From Climacteris rufus (lineage: Eukaryota > Chordata > Aves > Passeriformes > Climacteridae): 64,000 bases of DNA. The stretch is taken from positions 787,895 to 851,894 of the forward strand of contig VZRZ01006842.1 of assembly GCA_013398175.1 (NCBI GenBank). Direction: 5' to 3'. A program made the position numbers and the translations under genes. Below the pieces are notes generated by a model, which was given only the letters and a program-made list of their open reading frames with translations, ran no database searches and was not told the origin of the DNA. Position 1 is the first letter of the stretch, and each line of letters opens with the position of its first letter. Positions 25,123 to 38,300 of this stretch are shown here, piece by piece.

Positions 25123-28100
25123 GGGGATGAGCCATTAAGGTCATTGAGGGCAGTCATCTCACATCGGGCAAAATGAGACAGACAGACATACACTCCATTA
25201 TATCTCATGATTCCTTGATTTTTTCTCTTACATTAAGAAGAAAAAAAAATCCATAAAATAATTAAAGACATTTTAAAAAACTTTAAATCAAAAACGCATT
25301 GGCCTGCCTTATAATGACACTTTTCTTGTCAAATGTAACTGTTCTGAGGTATGATATCTCCTGGACCAGATGGAGATAAATTTGCATGAGTCTTTCACTA
25401 TATATCTGGACAATAAGAGTGGGTTTCATCATACTGATGTCGTTTGTCTGATATGTAGGATGCAGACATTTTCATCTGAGGTAATCATCTAGTCTTCCTT
25501 TATAGTCAGCAAAGGGACAAGGCACTCCAGAGTATGATTCATTTCATGTAAAATAGGCCAGATGAATTGCAGCCTCAAAGCGTGTGTTTTTGCTCATTGA
25601 CTGTAACAGCAGCGTAGGGTGAGTCGCTGAGCTGTCGTGTCTACGTCAGAAGTGTGGCAGCTGAAACCCTCACCACAAGATGAATCGTGAGAGCTCTATA
25701 CAGTTGTTCTTTGTTACATTTATTTGTGTATTCATAGTAATGTTTAACCACAGGAGTGTAAAGTGACAATGCATTAAATCAGTAACTGCTACCTATAGCT
25801 TGTAAACCAGAATATGAAAGCACTTGTAGTATTACTCTTGCTATAATTAATTTGAATAGACCTCCCAGATGCATACTATGAAGTGTTAAATAATACTGAT
25901 GTTTTCTAACAGCTTAGCTCATTGCTCCCTGTACATTGAGCGTGATTTACCATGGTGAAATACACCTTTATACTTACTGATTAGCATGAAATTTGGGGCA
26001 AAACAAATGTATCAATTTAAACGAGAGAGAAGGCTGCTCTTTCCTGCAATGTTTCTGAACTCTCCAGATTAGACTAAGTAAATATATTAAATTAATGGAA
26101 GGGCCTCTGAATTTAGGAGAGCACTGTGCTGATAGTAAGGAACCAAAGAGGTGAATGGAAGCATATTGGACAGTCTGGTATTGTAAGAGTAAGACTTGCC
26201 ATGTTGTATCAAACAGGGGCTGACAGCAGAGCTCTAGTAATGCAGAACATTTTCCAGAGATAAGACACTGAATTTTTCCGAAAGCTGGTGCTTTAACGAT
26301 GAAGTCACATAAATAGTTTGATACAATGTATGAGGACTGCTGGCTATGAATTATGAATGAACTTTGCTGATCACCACTGAATTTTGATTTCCCAACCATT
26401 GATTACCTGCTGTCATTTGATAGTGTTTGGAGAAGACTGCTAAATATAATAAAGCATCCTGTGTAGGCTTGTGGAATTATGATAAAAAGTTGACAGAATA
26501 ACATTAAGAATTCTGGAATGTATTCTCATGAGCTTAAAGGAATCACTAAACCTGAATGCAAGTACTGGAGGAATGAAAAACTACTGGCAATTATAAGGAC
26601 CTGTTATGTCATGCAAATTCTTCACCTTCAGCCTGATTAAAGGTCTTCAAGCACAACGGAACAGAACTTGAAAATTGCCAGGATTATTATTCTGTAATGC
26701 CATGGTGAAACTAGTGAATATTTTAGAGACTTACTGAGTATTCTTGTTGTCAATTTGTAGTGGTGTTTTACTTCTTGGAGGTATCAAAGGCTGGTGTTTA
26801 TGCAGCACATCTGCTTTTAGTAGTAACGAGCATACTAATGTGGTGAAAGCCTCCAGAATTAACAGGAATGAGGCATAGAAAGACCTCAAAAAATGCGAAA
26901 CCTGTTTTCTAACATCTTGATAATACAAGAGGTCACCATATTTTGGGTTTGGGAACAACTCAACAGCTTAATTCTAGAGTACTTACCAGAGTAAAAAAAC
27001 ACGGTGTTTCTGTTTGAACCTAAACTGATATTACACAGCATTGCAGCTACTATTCAACTGCCTAATATTCTCTTAAGTCAGAGGGTTCTATATCATCTGC
27101 ATAGGACTGCAAACTAATTCACTCATAGAATAACACAAAAAAGGAAGGTTAGATAGACACCTATCTTGGTAGATCATTTTGCAGTATGAAATGTGCATTC
27201 TCTTTCAGGAGTAACTCATGTATTAAATGGGACACATTTAGCATGCTAAAATAATTTGCTACATTTTTTCTAATAATTTTCAAACTATCTGACTAAACTG
27301 AAACAAACATAAACCCTGCACAAAATCTACCAGAGTGAAACCTCAGCCTGGACAACTTTTAGAGAATGCTGAAGCCTGGTCTACCCAATTTTAGTGGTAA
27401 TGTGAAAGAGCACCACGTTCAGACCAGACAGGATTCATTCTGTGGATTCATAATTTGCTTTCAAGTTGTAAAAGCTGTATTAGAAAAAGCATTTGCTTTT
27501 TAAGACATCTAACAAGTAAAACAGATCAGTCTACAGTGCTCATTGCTAACTATTTTAACAAAAGCCAGCAAGTGAAAACAATATGTAACAGAACAAGTGA
27601 TAACTAAGCCAGATGACCTCTTTTTTCGACTGCATTCTGCTGTATATCTATGTATACCTGACATATACAGTGTTCCACTTGTATTGCAGTATGATATCCT
27701 GGTACTTCTATGTTCTAGAGATTGCTCTAAGGGTTTGTATAGAAATCTTCTGCTTGTGTCCTGCTAGCAGTGCAAGTGGAACATCATTCAAATGAAAATA
27801 CAGGCAGAACACTTGAAAAGATGTTTTTCTGATAGTCATGTTTTTCTTCTGATGAGTGCACTTGATAAAATACTTTCCACCCACCCACAGCCCCCTGCCT
27901 TCTCTGTGTTCCACTGATAATGTGACCCACCACACTGAAACAGTATTATTTTCTGAAAGGCTGTAGGCAAGCATGATGATGAGAAGAAAAAAGAGAAATT
28001 AATGTTGAACAGAATGAGAGACAGAGGGATTGTGCATATGTATGAGGAAATCAGAAAAAATAAAATGTTTTAAAAAAAGGTGTGCTGAGCGTTGTATATA

Positions 28101-30029
28101 ATAAGGGGGAAAGTAAGTGTATATTCCTTTTAAAATGTATGCATCGTAGAATACAGAGGAATAATTCTACCACATCATCAGTCAATTCATGCCAGTTTGT
28201 GGGATATCAATGGGGGAAATTAAGACAATCACATTAGCACAATTTTCATGTTAGTATAATGGAGTTCATATTTTGGAAAATGTTTGAGAGTAGGCAAAAC
28301 AATCCTTTTCAGTTGTGTTTAAAAATACCTTTATTTAAAGAAAGGACAAAAGAAATACACAGAGATAAAAAGCAATGGTATTTAATTTATGTAGAACTTA
28401 ACTAATTTTAACGTCATTCCAGGGATTTTTTTAACATATATCTATATAAATACACATACACTCTTTTCATCCATTTGCCCTTTACACAAGTATGTAAGAG
28501 AATGGTATTTAAGAACAAATCCTTGGTGTAACATTTATAAGCAAATATAGTTATATTTGTAATCAAAAGAGGATCGGAGACAAAAAATTATCCTAGCAGT
28601 ATTTGTCAAATATATGTCAGTGCTCTCTAATTGACTTCAACAGGGGTGGATTCCCTGCTTTATGCTTTATTTAATGTAACTTTGAAGTCTTCCTCCTTGC
28701 CAGTCATAGCAAGCACTTAACTCCAGTTTTAGCTGGAGCTCATCTTGAGACAACCATCAGGATCACTGAAGTTCTTGTGCACTGATAAATTTCACTTTTT
28801 AACATGTCCTAAAGTCTCGCCTTCAAAGTTATTAATGGAAGGAAATGCAGCCTATTTCATGAGGTTGTATTTTATGAATTCATGTTTTTACATTTTTAGC
28901 CTGCTCAAAGTCTTCTCACTTTGTGTGAAGTGCTATATTTTGCTCCTGACAGAGCATCAGCTGATAACCAACAGCTTTGGCCCTGAACATACGCCGCATT
29001 TTCTTTCTGTAATTTATATACTATTCTGTATTCTCTCTTCTGTGAGCAATATCCCACAAGTCATTGTCAAATCAAGCAAGCTGTGGGCCTAGTGGTGACA
29101 AGAGAAAGAAGACTGCTTATTGTTAATGGATAGGATAGGTAAAAAATAAAGCAAGAAGTTGGGCATCAGCATTCACGTATTTTAGCATGTTGGATGAATT
29201 TAGAAGTGTGAAAACTCAGAATGCTTTTGGGATATTCTGCTTTTGTTTACCTCCGATCACTTCTGTGTCAGAAAGTTAAGTAATCTAGTATTAGCAAATG
29301 ACAACTTAGTGCCCAGTTTTGCCTGTGAGACTACATACTAAACATCCATGCTAGACTTTTCAACCAGAATATGAATTTGTCATTTGTGTTGTAACACTCA
29401 TCACTTTAGAAGCAATTATCTGGAGTCTGACCTATGCCCTGGGGAATTGTTTAGACCTGTACTTAAGTCTTTTAGATCGATTAATGTACCAAAAGCTTTT
29501 TATGTTTCCTTCCAAACAGTACACATTGTTCATTTAATATACTTTAGTTTAGGACCATAGCAAATGTGGGTGTTTCACAGAATTTCCAGGTGTGGTGATA
29601 ATAATTCAAAGCAATTGCGAAATAGCAACCGATCTGACATCTGTGGCACTATCGTTTACAAGTATAGCTGGTGAGAGGCAAAGACAGTTCAAAATTTACC
29701 TGAACTAGACTGACTAAGACCCCAGTCTGATTTAGATTATCTGAATAGCTATCATGTACCACAGGAATTACAGAGACGTTATCTGATCTGTTATGGTAGG
29801 CTGTTGAAGCTTCTTCAGAATAAATCATCCAATTGTTTTGTGCCTGTCTGACATATCAGTTTGCACCAACTTATACTAATAACTGGGGAGGTGAATTTAG
29901 TATTTAACTAACTACAAGTCTTGTGTGGCAGATACTTGAAAAGAATAATTCCAAGGCAAATGATTCAATAGAATGTTAAAAAATCATTGTAGCATCATTT
30001 TTGCTGAGATCATCAAAAATCATGTTAAG

Positions 30030-30075
30030 TTTTCATATTAGGTTTCCAACCTAAATGATTCTGTGATTCCATGAT
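30030..30075 (+). mobile_element. CR1 LINE extreme 3' tail
   Basis: 'ggtttccaacctaaatgattctgtgattccatgata' matches the last bases of CR1, including the repeated ATTCTGTG/ATTCCATG terminal octamer. Only the tail is recognisable. Confidence 0.7.
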
Positions 30076-32181
30076 ACTTTTGTCATTCTTTTCACCCTCT
30101 TTGATGTATTAGCTCCCATCAGTGATATTCTTCTCTCTAGCATTTGATTTTTTCTTTATTTCCATGGCTTATTATCCCAGATCTCCTTTTAGCTTTCTGA
30201 TCATCACTTCAGTAAGTGTTTTAGAGGGATCTTTCTTGATACACCTGTGAGCTAGTAACATGGACTGGGTGCCCAGTAGCAGCTGAAGCACTGCTCAGAG
30301 CAAAAGCTCAGGTGCAATTGTTGAACACAGGGTCCAGGTTAGTGTCATCTGAAAATTTAGGAGCTCCGAGAGTGCTCTGCCCTACAAGCTACAGCCCAGT
30401 AAGTGGAACCATCCTCTTGAAAGAAACAGTGTGCTTCCTCTCATGCTTTGAACCATCTTTTGGCAGATGCCTCTAAAAAAGCTTGAGAATTATTTGGGTA
30501 TTAATCTACTAAGGCAGAACCTACCATGCTGACTAGTTGCTTGCCTATTTTTATTAAATTGTAAATTTTTTGAGGTGTCATCTTCTCTTTTGCTAACACT
30601 GATGCAGTGAATAGTATTTTTTTCTTATAAATGCAAATATATGATTAAGATTTTTTTCCTATTGCAGCTCATCCACTGTTATGTCTGTTCTATTTCCAGA
30701 AAATTTCTCATGTCTTTGTTGTAACAGACATCTGGTCAGTATAGCTCAGTTACAAGCCAAGGATTGTAAGAACTGTTTCAATTAGCATAATCTCTCAGTC
30801 ACAAACAGTACAATCTTTGTCAACAGAAAGAGGAATTATATAAGGTAGCTTCTAGACGTTATTGTAATTCTAAAGTTGTGTGGTTGAAGGGAGAATATTT
30901 ATTCATTTTTTCTGCACATAAAATACAGAATTAAAATGCCTCAAATACTGTTTTATCATTTATTAGTAGGCATTCATTTCTTCACTGGGATACAGACCTG
31001 TGTTTAGTAGAGTGGTGTAATTGGCCAGCGGTGGCTCTGGTGGCTATGCAAAAGACAGGAGAAGATGTGAGAATGGCCACATGGTCAAGATGGCAGCACT
31101 GCCAGATTCAACTATACCACCAAACTTAGAGGAAAAGCTGCAAGGCAGGATTAAGTGACAGAGGAGAAAAAAACCCTGCATTTAAGCTCTGTCATCTTGT
31201 AGACTGACCAGGATATAGCTTGCTCAATTCACTCCAACATGTAAGTCAGCGTGTCCTTGCTTGACTAGCCTAGCCTCCATAAGACCAGACCATTTCTTGT
31301 GCCTCTGTGTCCCCAGTCGTAAAGGATTGTTGGGCATCTCATGGTTGGGTTGGGCTTTTCTTGATGTATTTTAGTAATAGCTGTGTAAATTAGGAACTAG
31401 TGTTAAAGAGAAAAAAATATGAGAGTGAGGGTATCAGTACGATTCAACTGGACCTGAATGCCACTCACCACTCAGTATGGCTACTTGCTTAAACCCCCTG
31501 GATTGCTCCTCACACTTTGATCTTTCCTTTGACAATACACAGGTGCTTAAGGAGAATTCAGGCCACCAAAAGTACTATTCCATGTATTTCTGTGGGTCAT
31601 ATGGGTTTTGTGTGATAGGTCAGGCCTTTGGAGACCTAGACAAGAACCTTACATTTCTCTAGCAGACTTCTCATTCTTCCAGAGCAAACTTTACTTGCCT
31701 CTAGAAAACTTTATTAGTTGATATTTAGATTTTGATTTATGAGAAGAAAAGATCAAATATTTTTCTTGGGCATTGTCATCCTGAGGGTGCTTACATAAGG
31801 ACACAGCTTCATTTTTTCAGGTTTTCTGAAAGTAAACCCTGTGTTTTTCCTCTGCTATTTTCTCTTATGCAGAAAGTAAGAAATATTTTAGTTCTAATAC
31901 AGATTAGCTGCTTTGAACTTGTAGCTTTGTTCCAAAGAATGTTTCCTACTAAGACTAAACCTCTCTGTGCCTGTTGTACATACACATGAATGGTTTGTGC
32001 ACACTTTAGGATTTGGATCTCTCAACAGCAGTGTTGTTGCCTAGCAGTCTCGTATACCACAAGAGTAATACGTGTTGGTAAAGCTGATTTTAAATTTAAA
32101 ATGACAATCACTGTGCCCTTTTTAGTGATTTGTTAGTCACTGTTTATACTGATCTGTATCCCTTTTGTTTTTCCCACTCAG
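30076..32181 (+). other. LIN7A: LIN7A intron 1, distal part
   Basis: AT-rich intron sequence leading to the exon 2 acceptor. The final bases form a pyrimidine-rich tract (ccttttgtttttcccactcag) ending at 32181. Confidence 0.6.
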
Positions 32182-32300
32182 ATGTTGCAAGAGCGATTGA
32201 GTTACTGGAGAAACTGCAGGAATCTGGAGAAGTACCAGTACACAAGCTACAGTCTCTAAAGAAGGTGCTGCAGAGTGAGTTTTGTACGGCTATCAGAGAG
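32182..32300 (+). CDS. LIN7A: LIN7A coding exon 2 (first half of L27 domain)
   Basis: The 119-base exon is flanked by a pyrimidine tract with AG (32180-32181) and a GT donor (GAG|GTATGA). Its first two bases complete an Asp codon begun in exon 1, and it then encodes 39 residues starting VARAIELLEKLQESGEVPVH and ending FCTAIRE. This is the start of the L27 domain, a helical module with which LIN7 binds the L27 domains of CASK and other MAGUK partners at synapses and epithelial junctions. The residues separate LIN7A from LIN7C: VPVHKLQSLKKVLQ here, against VPPQKLQALQRVLQ in LIN7C from family knowledge. It ends in phase 0. Confidence 0.97.
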
Positions 32301-35300
32301 GTATGAATTTGAGATTTTTAGTTATTTCTCAGACTAACATCTCTCTCCTAAGAAAGAAAAAAGAAAAGCGTGTTTACCTTTCAGTGCTGGAGAATCAGGA
32401 GGACCTTGTATAAAGAATGATGGATGTGAGATGTATCTGTAGCTGCCTGCTGCTGTGCAGAATGCTGAAGTTATTGAAGAGCAGACACAGAACAGTTGCA
32501 TCAGCAAGGCATCAAGCCTGAGGCAATTAGCCTTGCTAAGGAGAAAGGGTGATTAATTAGTACTTTAAAATTCTGCTTGTGCTGTTTTGGGGTCTGTGGT
32601 AACCTGAACAGCACTGTGCTGGGATATGGGGACATGCCAGGTTGGGTCAGTGCAAGCTTGAATGCCTCTCCTTTGAGCTCAGGTGTGTAATAGGAAGGCA
32701 CTGATAAAATCAAAATGCAGTGACATCCAAGAAGTGCAAGGCTGAAGTAAACTGAAGCTGACAGGAATCTTGCCTTTGAGGTCAGTGGTCGGGTTCCAGT
32801 GGGCTTTGCTCCTCATGTCAGAAATCCGTGTCAGTCTGCTAAGAACTGTGATTATTCCTCTACCAGCTGTGGTCAGGGCCTTCCTAAGCTCTGCCCAACA
32901 GTAGGTAAATGATAACTGTTTGCTTCTAGTCAAGCTAGTGAGGATGCATCACACTTCCCACATGCACACAAGCAGTATCTTTGAAGCAATTAATTGACAA
33001 ACACTTCTGTTAGAAGTTTCTTAAACAAAACAACATGATTTAATACAACATTGAGTCAGATATTTTACCTACTAAACTGAGCGCTCTTAGCCTGCCAAAC
33101 AGAAGCAGCTCTAAATATCCTAATGAAGCTAACCTCTTTTTAGTAGAAAATCTGTAAGAACTTCTCTTTCAGTTTATCTGTCTGCTGCCTGGAACTAATC
33201 CTCCATTGCTGAAATCAATGGGGAATCTAATGCTCCCTCAATGGCAGCAAAATTGAACACCTAATAACTAGGCAACAGCAACAGATTGCTTGGGTGGACT
33301 GCTGAGTGGTTGGAAGAAAAAGAGAGATGAACAGACATTAGTTTAATAAGCAAAATGGAACACACTGTTTTATGGAATATATTCTTCAATGTGAGAATCA
33401 GAGAGAGGCTTTCACTTAATTAAATTGCAGTTTTCAAGGCTTTTTAAAAGAAATAGTGTTCCCTGACAATAAATAATGGCACTGTGTACCCTCAAAAGCT
33501 GATATTCTGACTAGTCCTTTCATTTAACCAACTAAATGCTTCTTTACGTAACCACAGAGCATAGAAAAGTTGTGGGATTGTTGGAGTGTTTTTTCAGATA
33601 GCAGAGCCTGGTACTTCAATTATTAAAGGCGACTTTGAATCTTTGCAGCATCATCAGTGAAATCTTAACAAATTCATATTAGTCTCTGGAATAGTCTTAA
33701 CAGAAGCAAACACAAAGCCTGAGAACTAGGCAACTGGCTTAGAAAAATGCACTCTCAGTTCAGTGAACTGAAAGTAGGTTTTGACAAACCTATTCAGTGG
33801 CACAAAAGGATTTATGGAGTATTGTGTAAAGATAACCTGCACGTGACAGACTATCTAATTAGTGTTAGATTATTACAACCAAATAATAGACACTTTAAGA
33901 AGCCTGGAGCTAGTTGTTATGCAAGAATTGAGTGATGATGAATAAACAGTTCTACATATTTCATAAACAAGACAATGTATTTCTTATTAAATATATATAA
34001 TAACCTATCTTTCTAATGTATCACTGTTAGAGTACAAAATTTCTGCACCCCAGAAAATTTATACCATTAACCACTATGCATGTAAATCTTTTTTAGACAA
34101 AAAAATCTACAAATACGAAAAGGCCAATAATAAATCTTTTCATTTAGGGAGAGTGGGAGGATTTACATACATACCTTGCGAGTACTTGAAGTTGTTTAAC
34201 ATGTGGCTTCTCTTTTCAGTTACATTAAGTCCTTGGCAAATATTTAGATTCTAACTTTCTTTTTTCCCACCAATTGAAGAGCTGTTGGAAAACTCAGAAA
34301 ATAATTGTTTCTATATAAAAAAAATTATAAATATTTTGGTGACGTTCCATTGTTAGACATCTCCAAGCACTGCAGCAAGGGCTGGGAGGATATCTGAGCT
34401 CTGTTGTGCCATTAATCAGGGATGCCCTTCTTGCATGTCCTTCATGTACACTAGAGTTCATTGAACAGCACATATTTTTCTGAGTGTGTTTGAGTTTGAA
34501 ATAGCTGAGGCTAGACAGAAATTTCCTACAAATGCTCTCTCTCATCGTTTATCTTATGTTGAGTGCAAGATGTGAGAGTGTGGTGACTGGATTTTAATTT
34601 TCTTTATTAGCTCCTACACAGACTAGAGGAGAAAAGTTGTTGACATTACAAGCAAATGCATGGCAGTCAGTTGGAAATAATAAGAAAAGTGGGAGTGAAG
34701 CAGACCAGGTGTGAGCTGTAGGTAGGAGTAATCAAACTGGGAGGAGGAGGCAGGCTTTGTGTTAGTATGCGAATTCTGAAAGAGGCAACTTATTATATAT
34801 ATATGTAGATATTCAAATCTGTACTGTGGTATGTTCATTCTATAGTGCAAGATCTAAGCCTAATTTTCTTTCATCAGAAAATCTAGTAAAAGAGATTAAG
34901 ACTGACTCTTGTGGTCCTAAAAACACCATAATGGAGGAACTTTGGAAAATAAAAATTTTCTTTTCCAGTCTAAGAAATTATGGAAACTTAATTGTCCAGT
35001 GAGTTTGGTTGTCAAAATATGTCCCAGAGAAACTCAGCATTGGGCTGAGTGTAGGTGAGAGAATCAAAGATGAAGCATAATCTACACTGTACTGAATGAA
35101 TGTGACTTGTCCCTTCTACAGAAGCAGGATGACACTTTTATGACCAATTAGTCTTTAAAAGTATGAGATATATTATTAGATGACATACATTCCAATCTAA
35201 TGTGTAGGAATCTATCTAATGTCTGTAATTAATTGTATTTATGGGAACCTATTTAGTAAATCAAATTTCAAATCCCTACAGTAATATTCCGTAGGCTTTT

Positions 35301-38300
35301 TTTTCTTTTACGTGACTGAGTGAATGAAATTTAAATAGAAGTACTTTAGCATTTTTCAAGGATGCTATGTCAGGAAATGGTGATAAATGGTTCTCACTTA
35401 GCTAAATATAAGTAGCACCAATTGAAATGTTCTGTCTGGCACTAGGCTAGAATATGTATTAGCTCTGAAAATAGTGGAAATAATTAAAGTATGTAATGGC
35501 ATCAGTATTTCCTTTTCACCTGAAGACCCCTAGACCAGAAAACAACCAAAGTCTGATCTCACTAAAAGTCAGTTTGGAAAAAAAATTTAGTTGTGTTTTA
35601 AAATTGCTTATTTAAAAAACTCCCTAGCTACATGAAGATTAATTAGCCTTCTATAGCTTTTTCATCTAGTAAAACTTGCACAAATCTTGTCCATTTTATC
35701 ATTAACTCCTTTACCCTTCCAAATGTTTTTGCTGTTTATTCAAAGCTGTTGCTATGTTATAGTCTTCTGATTTCCAGGGGGTTACTGCAAAAAATATAGG
35801 GCAAAGCTGAGGATGTCAATGTGTAATTGAGCTACTAAGGAGTTATATTCACACGCAACATAAAGCTAGACAACCTAATTGATAAATTTACTTTATGTCA
35901 GTAAAAGGAATTTATAAGAACTGTAAGAGAAGGTGAATTTCTGGTCTGGCAAGAAACCCTGAAGACCTGTCTGTGGGCACAGATGATAGAATAAACAATT
36001 AAGCAAAACACAGTGGATCATCAGCAAGAGAATGTGACATTGCCTTAGCAGTTTACATGAATCTAATTTACTGCTAGCATCTGATAATTAGGGGTCAAGC
36101 ACCAGGAGAATAACAATACGGCTTGATAAACACTTGCATCTCCTGATGAGCAAAGTTTTCTTTCAGGTTGATTCCCTGATTCCTCTTTCTGTGTGTTAAA
36201 CATGTAATATTCAGGTGTATCTCATTTTTCTCCCAGTCTGCCTTTGCTACTTCATTTTCCATTTCAAGGTTAAATATAAAGTTTTTTTGTGTGGATATTA
36301 TTTGAAGAAAAATCTGACTAGGAAATACCTATACTGAATCAATATCAAAATTAATCAGATAAAAATGTGGTGTGTCAACCAGATACACAAAGGTAACCAT
36401 TATTTTATTTATTATGATTCCCACCAAAATATCAGTCGTTGCAGAAAAGCAATTCTGTAGGACTGAGTCACTGACAAAGGAGGAGCAATCAACACAAAGT
36501 ACTCTAATTTTCTGTATTTTGTACTAAATTAGTCAGTGGGACAGCATGTTGTCTTTGAAAATAGTTCAGTTCCTACCTCAGTGGTTTAAAACTTTCAAGC
36601 TTGCTGTAAATTTATCTTATAGGCAGAGCATCCTGGACATTTATTGACTTACAGGCATAAAAATGGCAGTGGCAGAACACTGGCGCATTTTTTATGAGGT
36701 TTGGATGCTCCCTAGTTACTTTAGAGATATATTTGTTTGTGCTGTATAGTATTAAAAACATCGTTTCACTGTATATTAGGTAGGATAGTTTAATAAACCT
36801 AGTCGGTATATTGGAATGATTTCCTGTAATTAATAATTTTCATTTCCTTCATGCCTTAGCAATCTGAGCACCAGAATCCCCTGCTGATGTGCAATGTGTT
36901 TTTATCTGGTCATTTCCTCAAGCTGCCCACCTGCACTTTTCATTATTAACCCTGATATATGGCTTTGCAAATATTAAGAGACCAGAAGAAAGCTGCTGGG
37001 TGGTGAAAACTGAATCTGGTGGTACTGTGCTTATCACTGTACTGTGATGCCTTGTGTGACAGCAGAAGGCTGGCTGGAACCCTATTCATTCACTTCATAT
37101 ATCACCTTGTGCTGGTGTACTCCATTTTTAAAGGCCTGTACTGAATATAATGATCTGGGTATTAGCTGGACTCAGGCAAAAATTCTAATTAATACTTTTA
37201 TTAAATTATTAATTTAGGATTTTAATGTAGGAATCATTTAAAGACCAGTTTTTGTTGTGTTTCAAGAATCTCAAAATGTGTTTGCTCAGTTTACAATATA
37301 ACGCTGTTTGTCTGTGTCCCAGACCTAGCCTCTGAAAGCAGAATTGTTTCTGTCTCATGAGTCCTTGTAAAAATGGAGGTTCACCAAGCCAAATTCCCTC
37401 ATTTGGCACCAAGGTAAGTGCCAGAGTCCAAATCCTGCCCTGTGTTAACACTATATTTTCACTGGGAGCCGCATATTTCCTACAGGAGAAGAAATACAGT
37501 TCCAGTGAGTCTCTCATCTCTGCAGGACAAGCCCAGCTTTTGAAGTTTTTAAATTATAGGATGCAAGATTGGAAAAAAAAAATGTATTGAGAACACTTAC
37601 TGCTGTAATTCACAGCACAGAACTGTGATTAAAGCTCAGTAGGAAGCCTGACATCTAAAGATCCCCTACTGTCACATTTTCCCATGCACACCAAAGTGTT
37701 GGTCAGGATTGAGCAGAAGTGATATGTTGGACTTACTAATAAGGCAATTAGTAAACAAAAGGGCAATAGGGCAGCTCATAGGAGTAAAGTGACCAAGATT
37801 TACCAGCTCAGGTTTGTAGCTCAGGTCACAAAAACAGTATGGTAATATTAGCATGATGCCTCATTAGACTGGCTGGGAAGCAAAGTTCTCCTTAGGCTAA
37901 TCTGATACCCTGTTATAACTTGTTCTGGTGTTCCAGATAGCTTATTCAGAATTACTGCACCATTAATTTAGTAGTGGCACTTATACAGTAGTAAATATGG
38001 AATTGTGCAAATTGACCAATTTTATTCAGATTTGTGCATGCTTATGTATTGATTTATTTGTAACTTTTCATTAAAACTTGTGTTCCTGGATGCTAATGGT
38101 AAAGTTTCAGCATTTTAATGTTTTGTTATTTTGGTTTTTTTTATATTGGAGTGGATTATAATGTCAGCCAAACCAGTTCAGTGTACCTGAATCTGGGGCT
38201 GTGTAACATCTGCGAGAATCTTCTACTGTACTTTTCCATCCCTTTTTCATTACCACTGTCCCAGCAATGAAAAACCACATAAAATAATTATGTAAGTTTC

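Larger units (their letters stand above)
20314..30029 (+). other. LIN7A: LIN7A intron 1, central part
   Basis: Long AT-rich stretch without a supported exon. Noted structures are a perfect hairpin at 24919-24947 and a 197-codon minus-strand frame (24529-25122) that I do not recognise. AT-rich simple sequence occurs around 23345-23400. Confidence 0.55.
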